Source of the DNA: DASZXJ01 sp035545895
Lineage (GTDB): Bacteria; Planctomycetota; Phycisphaerae; Tepidisphaerales; Tepidisphaeraceae
DNA: 18,729 bases
Reading direction: 5' to 3'
NCBI GenBank assembly: GCA_035545895.1
Contig: DASZXJ010000121.1
Coordinates: forward strand, 1 to 18,729
Shown here: piece by piece, positions 1 to 8,397 of the stretch
Layout of the letters: each line of letters opens with the position of its first letter
Position numbering within the stretch: position 1 is the stretch's first letter
Made by a program: the position numbers and the translations under genes
Notes under the pieces: generated by a model
What the model was told of the DNA's origin: nothing
Databases searched by the model: none
The model's input: only the letters and a program-made list of their open reading frames with translations

Positions 1-1
1 G

Positions 2-466
2 GTGTACAATCGCTGCATCGGCACGCGGTATTGCTCCAACAACTGCCCGTACAAGGTTCGGCGATTCAATTATTTCGACTGGCACAGCAAGGCCGAAACG
101 AACCTGAATGGCGCCGGCAAACCGTGGATGGGGATGCCCGACTCCCAGCAATCTGAAACCGTCAATAAGATTCGCCGAATGATGTTCAATCCGGAAGTGA
201 CGGTTCGCATGCGCGGCGTTATGGAAAAATGCACCTATTGCGTCCAGCGAATTCATAACTCGAAGGATAAAACCGACATCGTCTCGGCATGCCAGCAGGC
301 CTGTCCAACCGAGGCCATTGTTTTCGGGAATCTCAACGATCCGAACTCGCGCGTAAGCAAGCTCCATCAAAATCCGCGGTCGTATTCGGTTCTTGAAGAT
401 TTGAATACGAAGCCGCGAACCAAGCATCTGGCAAAACTAAGGAATCCAAATGAGCCGGCCGCGTGA
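2..466 (+). CDS. actB: ActB, iron-sulfur subunit of alternative complex III (3' part)
   Basis: This is the C-terminal 154 residues of the large ActB subunit. The gene enters from upstream, so the molybdopterin-oxidoreductase-like domain is outside the window. What is visible is the PsrB/ferredoxin-like FeS part: a CIGTRYCSNNCP motif at the very start, then CTYC, then CQQACP followed by TEAIVFG. These Cys clusters are the usual ligands of the [4Fe-4S]/[3Fe-4S] centres in this subunit. In ACIII, ActB sits on the periplasmic face and takes part in quinol oxidation and electron transfer to c-type haems. The following actC, actD, actE and actF genes in canonical order make the call firm. Its TGA stop (464-466) overlaps the possible GTG start of actC. 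Confidence 0.93.
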   Translation: MYNRCIGTRYCSNNCPYKVRRFNYFDWHSKAETNLNGAGKPWMGMPDSQQSETVNKIRRMMFNPEVTVRMRGVMEKCTYCVQRIHNSKDKTDIVSACQQACPTEAIVFGNLNDPNSRVSKLHQNPRSYSVLEDLNTKPRTKHLAKLRNPNEPAA

Positions 467-489
467 AGGGCTGGTTCATTGAAGCAGCG

Positions 490-1989
490 ATGAGCAGTTT
501 GACAACAACTTCTGAAACGACGTATCCGGCCGACATCGATAATCGCGGCGACGATCCACGCGAGCGGCCGCTGCTGGTTTTACGCGACATGGATTTCGGC
601 GACGTCACTCGGACAGTGACGCGCATCGCCCTGACTCCCCCGCCGCTGGCGTGGTACATCTGCTTTGGAATTTCACTCGCATTTCTCTGCCTTCTGTTTT
701 TCACAATCGGTTATCTGCTCACGACAGGCGTCGGAGTCTGGGGCAACAATCAACCGGTTGGCTGGGCGTTTGACATCGTCAACTTCGTCTTCTGGGTGGG
801 CATCGGCCACGCCGGTACGTTGATCAGCGCGATCTTATTCCTGCTGCGCCAAAACTGGCGTACCAGCATCAATCGCTTCGCCGAAGCAATGACGATTTTC
901 GCGGTGATGTGCGCGGCGATTTTCCCGGGACTGCATGTCGGACGCGCCTGGCTGGCGTATTGGCTGGCACCGGTGCCGAATCAGATGGGCATGTGGCCTC
1001 AGTTTCGATCGCCTCTGCTCTGGGACGTGTTTGCCGTCGGCACTTATGCGACCGTATCGCTTCTCTTCTGGTACATCGGCATGATTCCAGACCTGGCGAC
1101 GCTTCGAGACAAAGCATCAACCAAGCTAAAGCAAATCATCTACGGTCTGTTTGCCCTGGGATGGACCGGCTCCAGCCGACACTGGCATCGTTACGAGCGT
1201 GCCTACCTTTTGCTGGCCGCGCTGGCAACGCCGTTGGTTTTGTCGGTACACAGTGTTGTATCGTTCGACTTCGCAACTGCACAATTACCAGGCTGGCACA
1301 CGACGATCTTCCCCCCCTACTTTGTCGCCGGAGCAGTATTCGGCGGATTTGCAATGGTAATTACCCTCGCAATACCGGCCCGCCAGTTTTTCGGCCTTAG
1401 GGACATCATCACCCTTCGTCATCTGGACAACATGGCAAAAGTGATGCTCAGCATGGGATTGGTCGTCGGATATTCCTACGGCATGGAATGGTTCACCGCA
1501 TTTTATAGTGGTGTCAAAGTGGAGAAGTTTGCGTTCTTGAATCGCGCGCTCGGCCCGTATCGTTGGGCATTTTATCTGATGATGTTCTGCAATGTCGTCG
1601 CGCCTCAATTGCTCTGGAGTCGGCGATTACGTCACAACTTGTTCGTCTTGTTTTGTGTAGCGATGTGTGTGAATGTCGGCATGTGGTTTGAACGATTTGT
1701 CATCATCGTCATTTCACTGACAAGAGATTTTCTCCCATCAAGTTGGGGACACTATGTCCCCACATGGGTTGATCTGGGAATGTTCGCCGGCAGTTTCGGT
1801 TTGTTTTTCACGATGTTCCTCCTTTTCTGCCGCTTTTTGCCCATGATCGCGATGGCTGAATTGAAAACGGTCATGCCTCAAGCGCATGCACATGCTGAAA
1901 AACATCCGACCTCCCGGGACCTGCACCGGTTCGACTACCAGCCCGACGAGCATGGCGGTGTCAGCAAGGCCAAAGGAACGAGATTCTAA
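490..1989 (+). CDS. actC: ActC, NrfD/PsrC-family quinol-binding membrane subunit of alternative complex III
   Basis: A polytopic membrane protein of about 499 residues with roughly ten hydrophobic helices. It begins with a hydrophilic N-terminus (YPADIDNRGDDPRERP) and ends in a His-rich hydrophilic tail. It belongs to the NrfD/PsrC family and, by position after actB, is ActC, one of two quinol-interacting integral subunits of ACIII. The start is uncertain. GTG at 463 would overlap the actB stop as GTGA and add nine residues (MKGWFIEAA). ATG at 490 has a GAAG 5 nt upstream and gives a more usual Ser/Thr-rich N-terminus, so I chose 490. Another ATG at 450 has a better-placed AAGGA but is in another frame and stops after ten codons. 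The actD start lies 10 nt after the stop. Confidence 0.93.
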   Translation: MSSLTTTSETTYPADIDNRGDDPRERPLLVLRDMDFGDVTRTVTRIALTPPPLAWYICFGISLAFLCLLFFTIGYLLTTGVGVWGNNQPVGWAFDIVNFVFWVGIGHAGTLISAILFLLRQNWRTSINRFAEAMTIFAVMCAAIFPGLHVGRAWLAYWLAPVPNQMGMWPQFRSPLLWDVFAVGTYATVSLLFWYIGMIPDLATLRDKASTKLKQIIYGLFALGWTGSSRHWHRYERAYLLLAALATPLVLSVHSVVSFDFATAQLPGWHTTIFPPYFVAGAVFGGFAMVITLAIPARQFFGLRDIITLRHLDNMAKVMLSMGLVVGYSYGMEWFTAFYSGVKVEKFAFLNRALGPYRWAFYLMMFCNVVAPQLLWSRRLRHNLFVLFCVAMCVNVGMWFERFVIIVISLTRDFLPSSWGHYVPTWVDLGMFAGSFGLFFTMFLLFCRFLPMIAMAELKTVMPQAHAHAEKHPTSRDLHRFDYQPDEHGGVSKAKGTRF

Positions 1990-1998
1990 GGTTCATCA

Positions 1999-2589
1999 AT
2001 GTCCGTCGAAGTTGAAAACAAACCTCTGAAACAACAGGCACTGCGAGAACCGGTATTGGCTGGCCTGATTGCTGAATTCAGCGATGTTGACAGCGTGCTG
2101 CTGGCCGCGGTTCGTGTCCGGGAGGAAGGCTATTCTCGCTGGGATGTTCATACGCCCTTCCCCGTCCACGGCATGGACCACGCGATGGGAATCCGCTCAA
2201 CCCTATTGCCCTGGCTGGTTTTGATCGCGGGCTGCTGCGGCCTGTCGCTGGGGCTTTGGCTTCAGTGGTACGCCAACGTATTTGACTATCCATTTTACAT
2301 CAGCGGCAAGCCGCTGGTCAGTTTGCCGGCCTGGATACCCGTTTGTTTTGAACTAACGATCCTGTTCGCTGCGTTGACCGCCGTCTTCGGAATGCTTGGC
2401 CTCAATCAATTGCCGCGACTGTACAACCCGCTGTTTACGAGCAATCGATTCCGGCGAGTGACGGATGATCGGTTTTTTGTCGTGATTGACGCATCCGATC
2501 CGCTTTTCGATCAGCAGAAGACCGAGGAAATGTTGCTTGGTCTCGGCGCATCAGCGGTTGAATGGGTGCAGGAGATCAGCAATGTCTGA
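1999..2589 (+). CDS. actD: ActD, DUF3341 membrane subunit of alternative complex III
   Basis: A 196-residue protein with the DUF3341 layout: a soluble N-terminal part (residues about 15-60, containing GLIAEFSDVDSVLLAA), two transmembrane helices (about 72-93 and 112-138), and a short soluble C-terminus. The C-terminus carries the family-typical stretch DDRFFVVIDASDPLFD and ends in a GASAVEWV-type motif. In ACIII, ActD is a small non-haem subunit thought to support the membrane domain; it carries no cofactor, and none is seen here. The start is supported by AAGG at 1988-1991 with 7 nt spacing, overlapping the actC stop codon. Its stop overlaps the start of actE by 8 bp, suggesting translational coupling. 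Confidence 0.93.
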   Translation: MSVEVENKPLKQQALREPVLAGLIAEFSDVDSVLLAAVRVREEGYSRWDVHTPFPVHGMDHAMGIRSTLLPWLVLIAGCCGLSLGLWLQWYANVFDYPFYISGKPLVSLPAWIPVCFELTILFAALTAVFGMLGLNQLPRLYNPLFTSNRFRRVTDDRFFVVIDASDPLFDQQKTEEMLLGLGASAVEWVQEISNV

Positions 2590-3316
2590 TCAGGGAATAA
2601 AACTTGGCTCATTGGAACCGCATGGCGAATTGCCGCGCCCGCCGTTCTTCATGATTTCGATTCTGCTGATCCTGACTGTTTCAACCTGGATTCCGCTGGT
2701 GGTGTTTGCGCGGGCACGTGTGGGCAAGAGTCCGGACCCTCGGGTCCATCTCGTTCAGGACATGGCATCGCAACCAAAATATAAAGCCCAGGATCCGAGT
2801 GACGTCTTCGCGGACGGCCGAGCGATGCGAATCCAGGTGCCGGGCACCATCGCTCGCGAACAACTTCACGATGACGATCATTTTGACCGTGGATTCACTC
2901 CAGTGCTGAATCCGACCACAAAGAAAATCGAGCCGAAATTCTTCGAAGCTTTGCCTGCAAGCGTCCCGCTCGATGAAGCACTGCTCAAGCGCGGGCAGGA
3001 GCGATTCAATATTTATTGTGCCGTTTGTCACGGTTTGGACGGCGGCGGCAACGGTCCGATCAATGCACGTGCCGCATTACATCAGGAACCGAAATGGGTT
3101 TCACCGGCCAACCTCAATAGCGATGCCGTGCGAGCGCGGCCCGATGGACACCTGTTTAACACAATTACCAACGGGATTCGAAATATGGCGGGATACGGCT
3201 CGCAAATTCCCACGCGAGACCGGTGGGCAATCGTGGCGTACGTGCGGGCGCTGCAACTGAGCCAGCACGCGCCGTCATCGGAAATCCCGGCCGATCAGTT
3301 GAACGCGATGAAGTAG
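2582..3316 (+). CDS. actE: ActE, membrane-anchored mono-haem cytochrome c subunit of alternative complex III
   Basis: A 244-residue cytochrome c. One N-terminal hydrophobic helix (residues about 22-43) anchors it, and the periplasmic cytochrome c domain holds a single haem site CAVCH at 146-150 preceded by RFNIYC. The likely axial Met is in the NMAGYG motif (about residue 207). In ACIII, ActE takes electrons from the FeS/haem chain and hands them to the terminal oxidase or a soluble carrier. The in-frame ORF extends upstream to about 2486 inside actD. I chose ATG 2582 because GGAG at 2571-2574 is 7 nt before it and the protein then begins with the expected short cytoplasmic stretch MSDQGIKLG. 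It overlaps actD by 8 bp. Confidence 0.94.
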   Translation: MSDQGIKLGSLEPHGELPRPPFFMISILLILTVSTWIPLVVFARARVGKSPDPRVHLVQDMASQPKYKAQDPSDVFADGRAMRIQVPGTIAREQLHDDDHFDRGFTPVLNPTTKKIEPKFFEALPASVPLDEALLKRGQERFNIYCAVCHGLDGGGNGPINARAALHQEPKWVSPANLNSDAVRARPDGHLFNTITNGIRNMAGYGSQIPTRDRWAIVAYVRALQLSQHAPSSEIPADQLNAMK

Positions 3317-3323
3317 TGCGACC

Positions 3324-4559
3324 ATGGAAGAACGAACGATTAGACGTGAGCAGCTCGAACCCACCGCCGGTTTCCGCCGGATGATGCAGCTATCCCTTTG
3401 GGCTGGCGGATTTGGCCTGGCGGCGGCTGTGTTCTTTGGATATACGGCCGATTCAACGCTGCGACGCTTTTTCTTCGCGTATCTCGTCAGTTTCACCTAC
3501 TTCCTCAGCATTTCGCTCGGAGCGCTCTTTTTTGTCATGCTTCAGCACTTGACCCGCGCCGGCTGGAGCGTGGGCGTGCGGCGATCGGCGGAAAACCTCG
3601 CCGCTGCCATCCCTTTACTTGCCGTTCTGGCCGCTCCCATCCTGTTGTCTGTCCTTGTTAATCCGGGCGGACTTTATCCCTGGGCTCATCACATGGCCGC
3701 CGAAGGGGGAGCCGCCGAAGAACCACTGGCGAATCGCTGGTTCTTGAATTCCGGCGTGTTCATCGTTTCCATGTTGATCTGCTTTGGGACGTGGTCATGG
3801 CTTGGAATCTGGTTCCGACGACTGTCAGTTAAACAGGACGACATGCCCGATGCGAGATTGACCATGCGGATGCAGGGCGTAGCCGCGCCCGGTATGGTGG
3901 TGCTTGCGCTGACCCTCACCATCGCGGCGATCGCCATGCTGATGTCGCTTGACCCCGAATGGTCCAGCACGATGTTTGGAGTCTATTTCTTTTCCGGGTC
4001 GGCGGTGGCGATCTTCGCAAGCCTGATTGTGATCGTCGCCATTCTTCAATCGGCCGGATACCTGACCCGCAGCATAACCATCGAACACTTTCACGACCTG
4101 GGCAAGTTTCTATTCGCGTTCGTGTTTTTCTGGGGATACATCGCGTTCAGCCAGTTCATGCTGCTCTGGTATGCAAACATTCCCGAGGAAACGGGCTGGT
4201 TTGTACGACATGGCGCCAGTTCGGTGGATATCAACGGCTGGACGGTCATCCTTCTGGTGCTTCTCGCCGGCCACCTCATCCTTCCGTTTGCCGGGCTCTT
4301 GTCGCGACACGTTAAACGAACCCGCGGAACCTTGATTTTCTGGGCAGGCTGGCTGCTGATTTTTCACTGGATTGACTTGTATTGGCTGATCATGCCTCAG
4401 TTCGACGAGCAGGTGCATGTGGGAATCGTCGATCTGGCGTGCCTGATCGGAATCGGCGGCGTGTATGTCGCGGCCGTTATCAAGATCGCGATGCAAAATG
4501 ATCTTCGCCCGGTTGGTGATCCGCGGCTCGTGGAATCGCTGACCTTCGAAAATATTTGA
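3324..4559 (+). CDS. actF: ActF, second NrfD-like quinol-binding subunit of alternative complex III
   Basis: A 411-residue integral membrane protein with about ten hydrophobic segments, related to ActC/NrfD but shorter. After an N-terminal hydrophilic helix (MEERTIRREQLEP) the helices run to about residue 385. Loops include LVNPGGLYPWAHH (about residues 112-124) and FHWIDLYWLIMPQF (about 346-359), the latter typical of ActF. In known ACIII structures ActF pairs with ActC in the membrane and is proposed to take part in proton translocation, although it binds no haem. It follows actE by 7 bp and precedes the small membrane protein gene by 7 bp. No strong Shine-Dalgarno is visible, consistent with coupled translation. 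Confidence 0.93.
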   Translation: MEERTIRREQLEPTAGFRRMMQLSLWAGGFGLAAAVFFGYTADSTLRRFFFAYLVSFTYFLSISLGALFFVMLQHLTRAGWSVGVRRSAENLAAAIPLLAVLAAPILLSVLVNPGGLYPWAHHMAAEGGAAEEPLANRWFLNSGVFIVSMLICFGTWSWLGIWFRRLSVKQDDMPDARLTMRMQGVAAPGMVVLALTLTIAAIAMLMSLDPEWSSTMFGVYFFSGSAVAIFASLIVIVAILQSAGYLTRSITIEHFHDLGKFLFAFVFFWGYIAFSQFMLLWYANIPEETGWFVRHGASSVDINGWTVILLVLLAGHLILPFAGLLSRHVKRTRGTLIFWAGWLLIFHWIDLYWLIMPQFDEQVHVGIVDLACLIGIGGVYVAAVIKIAMQNDLRPVGDPRLVESLTFENI

Positions 4560-4566
4560 GAAACTC

Positions 4567-4866
4567 ATGGCTTACAACCAGGATGAAAATTCATCGTTCA
4601 TCATCACCGTTGGAGCGGTGAGCGGATTCCTCGTAATCGTGATTGCCATCGGACTGCAGGCATGGTTCATGAGCGAGCAGCAATCCGAACTCGAATCGCT
4701 GTATGACAAATCCGTCAACGTCGATTTGCAGGACTTGAAGGACAAACAGCGCGCCAACCTGACCACTTACCGCTGGATCGACAAGGAAAAAGGAATTGCC
4801 GCAATGCCGATTGACCAGGCCATGAAATTGCTTGTGGCGCAAAAGAAAGATCGACCTGCCCAATGA
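4567..4866 (+). CDS. Small single-helix membrane protein of the ACIII/oxidase cluster, function unknown
   Basis: A 99-residue protein with a hydrophilic N-terminus, one transmembrane helix (residues about 12-34, FIITVGAVSGFLVIVIAIGL) and a charged C-terminal domain. The C-terminal part contains YRWIDKEKGIAAMPIDQAMKLL. From memory, a motif of this form (Tyr-x-Trp-[Val/Ile]-Asp...Gly...[Arg/Met]-[Ile/Pro]...Ala-Met-x-Leu-Leu) recurs in small proteins beside SCO and ACIII genes in other phyla. I cannot name it with certainty. It lies between actF and the SCO gene, with 7 bp before it and a 4-bp ATGA overlap after it. It is therefore very likely co-expressed and may be an accessory or assembly subunit. 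One helix and no Cys or His cofactor motif argue against an electron-transfer role. Confidence 0.8.
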   Translation: MAYNQDENSSFIITVGAVSGFLVIVIAIGLQAWFMSEQQSELESLYDKSVNVDLQDLKDKQRANLTTYRWIDKEKGIAAMPIDQAMKLLVAQKKDRPAQ

Positions 4867-5666
4867 ATTGGATGCGTGACATTCTCGTGGCAATGTTGCT
4901 CGCGGCATCAATCGCGCGGGCTGATGATGCGCTGCCATCCGGGATGCGGGATGTCGGTGTGGAAGAGCATCTGGGCACGCAACTTCCTTTGGATGCCCCC
5001 CTGCTCAATGAGCGCGGACAGAAAACCACGCTGCGCGAATGCCTCCTGCCCGGCAAGCCGGCGATCCTGCAACTAAGTTATTTCGCCTGCCCCATGCTGT
5101 GCGACACGGTATCCAAGGGCATGTTGCGCTCGATGGAAGAACTCGATCTGAACATCGGGTCTGATTTCAGCGTGATCGATGTCAGCTTCGATCCTCACGA
5201 CAAGCCAAACGACGCGTATCTGAAGAAAAGCAGCTTTTTGAAAATGTTTCCGCGTCCTGGCGCATCTGATGGCTGGCGATTTCTGACCGGCCCGGAGGAA
5301 TCTACCCAAGCCATCGCAAATGCGTCCGGGTTCAAGTTCAAGTGGGATACCGCGAGCCAGCAGTTCTCTCACCCTGCCGTGCTGATATTGCTTTCCTCCG
5401 AAGGCAAGGTCATGCGCTATCTATATGGCGTGGAATTCCCGCGCCAAACCTTGCGACTCTCACTGGTCGAAGCATCCGAAGGCAAGATCGGCAACACGCT
5501 CGATAAGGTCCTGATGATCTGCTTTCACTACAGCCCATCGGAAGGCAAATACACACTGGCCGCGATGAACCTCATGCGAATGGCAAGTGTGGCCACCGTC
5601 GTCGTTCTGGCCTCGGTTCTAACTCGGCAATTCTTGAAGGAAAGGCGACGACAGGCGGCAGCATGA
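4863..5666 (+). CDS. sco: SCO1/SenC-family copper chaperone for the CuA site
   Basis: A 267-residue SCO-family thioredoxin-fold protein. A signal peptide-like segment occupies residues 1-20 (MNWMRDILVAMLLAASIARA). The copper motif CPMLC is at residues 76-80 within LSYFACPMLCD, and the conserved downstream His is H170 (SHPAVLI), so all three Cu ligands are present. A second hydrophobic helix near the C-terminus (about 236-256) anchors the domain on the periplasmic side, a layout common to longer SCO proteins. SCO proteins deliver copper to, or reduce the cysteines of, the CuA centre of oxidase subunit II, which is encoded immediately downstream. Both ends overlap neighbours by 4 bp (ATGA at 4863-4866 and 5663-5666), indicating tight coupling with the small membrane protein and with coxB. 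Confidence 0.95.
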   Translation: MNWMRDILVAMLLAASIARADDALPSGMRDVGVEEHLGTQLPLDAPLLNERGQKTTLRECLLPGKPAILQLSYFACPMLCDTVSKGMLRSMEELDLNIGSDFSVIDVSFDPHDKPNDAYLKKSSFLKMFPRPGASDGWRFLTGPEESTQAIANASGFKFKWDTASQQFSHPAVLILLSSEGKVMRYLYGVEFPRQTLRLSLVEASEGKIGNTLDKVLMICFHYSPSEGKYTLAAMNLMRMASVATVVVLASVLTRQFLKERRRQAAA

Positions 5667-6652
5667 ACGCGATCCTTGCGCAAAACCCCGGCGGATTCTG
5701 GATGCCTGAAAAGGTCTCGACGGTCGCAAACAGCGTCGATGGTCTCTTCGCGTTCATCTTCTGGATTACGGTTTTCTTCTTCGTTCTCATTCTTTGCCTG
5801 CTTGTGCTTTTCATCGTCAAGTATCGCTCGCATGCAGGCCGAATGCGTGCCGATCGGGCGCCGGCCCACAGCACGGCGCTGGAATTGACCTGGACCGTCA
5901 TTCCCACCGTGCTGGTCCTGATGGTCTTTTATTTCGGATTCCGGGGCTTTTTGCATATGTCGGTCGTGCCGCCCAATGCCTACGAGATTCAAGTCACCGG
6001 CAGCATGTGGCACTGGGCGTTCACATATCCCAATGGCCATGTGGATGACCAATTGCATGTCCCGGTAAACGTTCCTGTGCAACTGGTTTTGACGTCAAGC
6101 GACGTGATTCACGCTTTATATCTGCCGCAGTTTCGAATCAAGAAGGACGCTGTTCCGGGTCGCTACAATCGAATGTGGCTTCAAGCCACCGAAACGGGAA
6201 CGTTCGACATTTATTGCGCCGAATATTGCGGCCAGCAACATTCCCAGATGCGTGCTGTCATTGTTGTTCAGCCGCTGGACGAGTTCAGGAAGTGGCTGGA
6301 CGATGCGTCTCATTGGGAAACCCATCTCTCGCCCCAGGAAGGCGGCAAGATGCTGGTCAGCACCAATGGCTGCCTCCAGTGTCACAGCATCGATGGAACG
6401 ACCAAAAACGGCCCCACATTCAAGGATTTATTTGGGCGCGACGAGCCGATGAATGACGGTTCGAGTCTGCACGTGGACGAAAACTATATTCGCGAATCCC
6501 TCTACGATCCCGCCGCCAAGGTGGTTCGTGGGTTCACGGTACAAATGCAAAGTTATAAAGGCCGGCTGCGTGACCGCGATATCGATGCCGTCATCGCGTA
6601 TTTCAAGTCGATCAGTAAGAACGGCCCGACGTCGTCGCCGGCTACGCAATGA
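5663..6652 (+). CDS. coxB: Cytochrome c oxidase subunit II with fused cytochrome c domain (caa3-type)
   Basis: A 329-residue subunit II. Two N-terminal transmembrane helices (about 27-52 and 70-92) are followed by the periplasmic cupredoxin domain. CuA ligands are complete: H150 (DVIHALYLP), then C185, E187, C189, H193 and M196 in CAEYCGQQHSQM. A C-terminal cytochrome c domain starts near residue 220 with the haem site CLQCH at 237-241 and a likely axial Met in VQMQSYKG. The fusion defines a caa3-type enzyme, letting ACIII pass electrons directly without a soluble cytochrome c. It overlaps the SCO gene by 4 bp. The stop is 26 bp before coxA. Confidence 0.97.
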   Translation: MNAILAQNPGGFWMPEKVSTVANSVDGLFAFIFWITVFFFVLILCLLVLFIVKYRSHAGRMRADRAPAHSTALELTWTVIPTVLVLMVFYFGFRGFLHMSVVPPNAYEIQVTGSMWHWAFTYPNGHVDDQLHVPVNVPVQLVLTSSDVIHALYLPQFRIKKDAVPGRYNRMWLQATETGTFDIYCAEYCGQQHSQMRAVIVVQPLDEFRKWLDDASHWETHLSPQEGGKMLVSTNGCLQCHSIDGTTKNGPTFKDLFGRDEPMNDGSSLHVDENYIRESLYDPAAKVVRGFTVQMQSYKGRLRDRDIDAVIAYFKSISKNGPTSSPATQ

Positions 6653-6678
6653 GTTGTTTTTGAGGCCTGGAGTCTGAA

Positions 6679-8397
6679 ATGTCCGCAATTGATCCGCCAA
6701 TCCTGCAAGGCTTGCCCGTGGAACCGGCCCCATCCGGGCCGGACAATTATCTCACGCATCAACGAGGTTTGTTGTCCTGGATCGTCACGCTCGATCACAA
6801 GCGAATCGGCATCCTGTACATGCTGACAATTCTCACCGGATTTTTGCTCGGTGGAATTTTCGCGATCCTGCTGAGAACGATGCTTCTTTCACCAGGACCC
6901 CGTACCGCTGAACAAATGGATTTCTACAACCATATGTTCACCTTGCATGGCGCGGTGATGGTGTTCATGTTTATCATTCCCAGTACGCCGGCGATTTTGG
7001 GAAATTTCATTTTGCCGATGATGCTCGGCGCAAAGGACGTCGCATTCCCTCGGCTGAACCTGTGGAGTTTTTATCTGTTCTTCATGGGCGCGGTGCTGTT
7101 TGTTTACGTCCTGCTAAGCGGCGTCATGCATGTAGCGCTGGGCGTGCATCTGCCGGGTGGATTTGGCTTGGATACCGGCTGGACCTTTTACGCCCCCTAC
7201 TCAACCACCAAGAGCATGAGCGGCGTCGTGCCAGCGGTCCTGGGCGCGTTTGTAATGGGATTCAGTTCAATCCTCACGGGCGTCAATTTCGTCGCCAGCA
7301 TGCACACCTTGAGACCCAAGGGCATGCGGTGGTTTGGCATGCCTCTCTTTTTGTGGAGCCTCTACGCAACCGCGATCATTCAGATTCTCGCCACGCCGGT
7401 GCTCGGCATCACACTCGTTCTACTCGGCGCTGAAAAGTTGTTGCGGGTCGGCATTTTCGACCCCAATCTTGGCGGCGATCCGGTTCTGATGCAGCATTTT
7501 TTCTGGTTCTATTCGCACCCTGCGGTTTACATCATGATTCTGCCGGCCATGGGAATCATGAGCGAGTTGGTTTCCGTCTTCAGCCGCAAGCATATTTTTG
7601 GATACAACTTCATTGCAATGTCGTCCATTGCGATCGCCCTGCTTAGTTTTCTGGTTTGGGGACATCATATGTTCACCTCCGGCCAGTCTTCGCTGGCCAA
7701 TACGATCTTCAGCCTGCTGACATTCAGCGTTTCAATTCCGTCCGCGATCAAGGTGTTTAACTGGCTTGCCACCATGTACAAAGGCGCGATCCGTCTGCAA
7801 ACGCCGATGTTTTGGGCGATTGGCTTTATCCTGATCTTCACTGTCGGCGGATTGACGGGTTTATTCCTGGGCGCGCTCTCCACCGACATCCATTTTCACG
7901 ACACGTACTTCGTCGTTGCACATTTCCATTATGTCATGATGGGAAGCGTATTGTTCGCTTTCATGGGCGGAATGTATTACTGGTGGCCGAAAATCACCGG
8001 AAAAATGTTCAGCGACAATTGGGGACGCATCGCCTGCGTGATGGTGTTTATTGGATTTAATCTGACGTTCTTCCCGCAGTTTGTGATGGGCGCGCAGGGC
8101 ATGCCGCGCAGGTATGCAACTTATCCCGAGAAATATCAGCTCTATCACGTGCTTTCGACCATCGGCGCCTACACCATGGCTGTCGGATTGGTTTCGGTCG
8201 CGCTGAACTGGGTCCATTCATTGATGCGCGGCAAACCCGCGCCCGCCAATCCGTGGGGCGGCAATTCGCTGGAATGGCATACCTCATCCCCGCCGCCATA
8301 TGACAATTTTGCGGTTCGACCGGTTTCGACCGATCCGTACGACTTCAGCAGTTGGGAATATGATCCTGCGATTGAAGGATGGGTGCAAAAACAATGA
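6679..8397 (+). CDS. coxA: Cytochrome c oxidase subunit I, A2-type haem-copper oxygen reductase
   Basis: A 572-residue twelve-helix catalytic subunit. Haem a ligands are H90 (TLHGAVM) and H417; the haem a3 ligand is H415 (VVAHFHY). CuB ligands are H280, H329 and H330, and Y284 is the tyrosine expected to be cross-linked to H280. Helix VI reads YSHPAVY, with Y278 and S279, and lacks the D-channel glutamate of A1 enzymes. This is the signature of subfamily A2 and fits the caa3 fusion in CoxB. The K-channel lysine is present in IPSAIKVFNW, with Ser where A1 enzymes have Thr. GGAG at 6669-6672 sits 6 nt before the ATG. The stop overlaps coxC by 4 bp. Confidence 0.98.
   Translation: MSAIDPPILQGLPVEPAPSGPDNYLTHQRGLLSWIVTLDHKRIGILYMLTILTGFLLGGIFAILLRTMLLSPGPRTAEQMDFYNHMFTLHGAVMVFMFIIPSTPAILGNFILPMMLGAKDVAFPRLNLWSFYLFFMGAVLFVYVLLSGVMHVALGVHLPGGFGLDTGWTFYAPYSTTKSMSGVVPAVLGAFVMGFSSILTGVNFVASMHTLRPKGMRWFGMPLFLWSLYATAIIQILATPVLGITLVLLGAEKLLRVGIFDPNLGGDPVLMQHFFWFYSHPAVYIMILPAMGIMSELVSVFSRKHIFGYNFIAMSSIAIALLSFLVWGHHMFTSGQSSLANTIFSLLTFSVSIPSAIKVFNWLATMYKGAIRLQTPMFWAIGFILIFTVGGLTGLFLGALSTDIHFHDTYFVVAHFHYVMMGSVLFAFMGGMYYWWPKITGKMFSDNWGRIACVMVFIGFNLTFFPQFVMGAQGMPRRYATYPEKYQLYHVLSTIGAYTMAVGLVSVALNWVHSLMRGKPAPANPWGGNSLEWHTSSPPPYDNFAVRPVSTDPYDFSSWEYDPAIEGWVQKQ

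Noticed and set aside
4110..4568. 152-codon minus-strand open frame within actF
   Set aside because: It is antisense to an operon gene; the translation is a low-quality hydrophilic shadow of membrane helices with no family match.
5663..6652. CoxB as a soluble cytochrome c gene fused by frameshift
   Set aside because: The CuA and cytochrome c domains are in one continuous frame with normal linker spacing, the standard caa3 subunit II layout.
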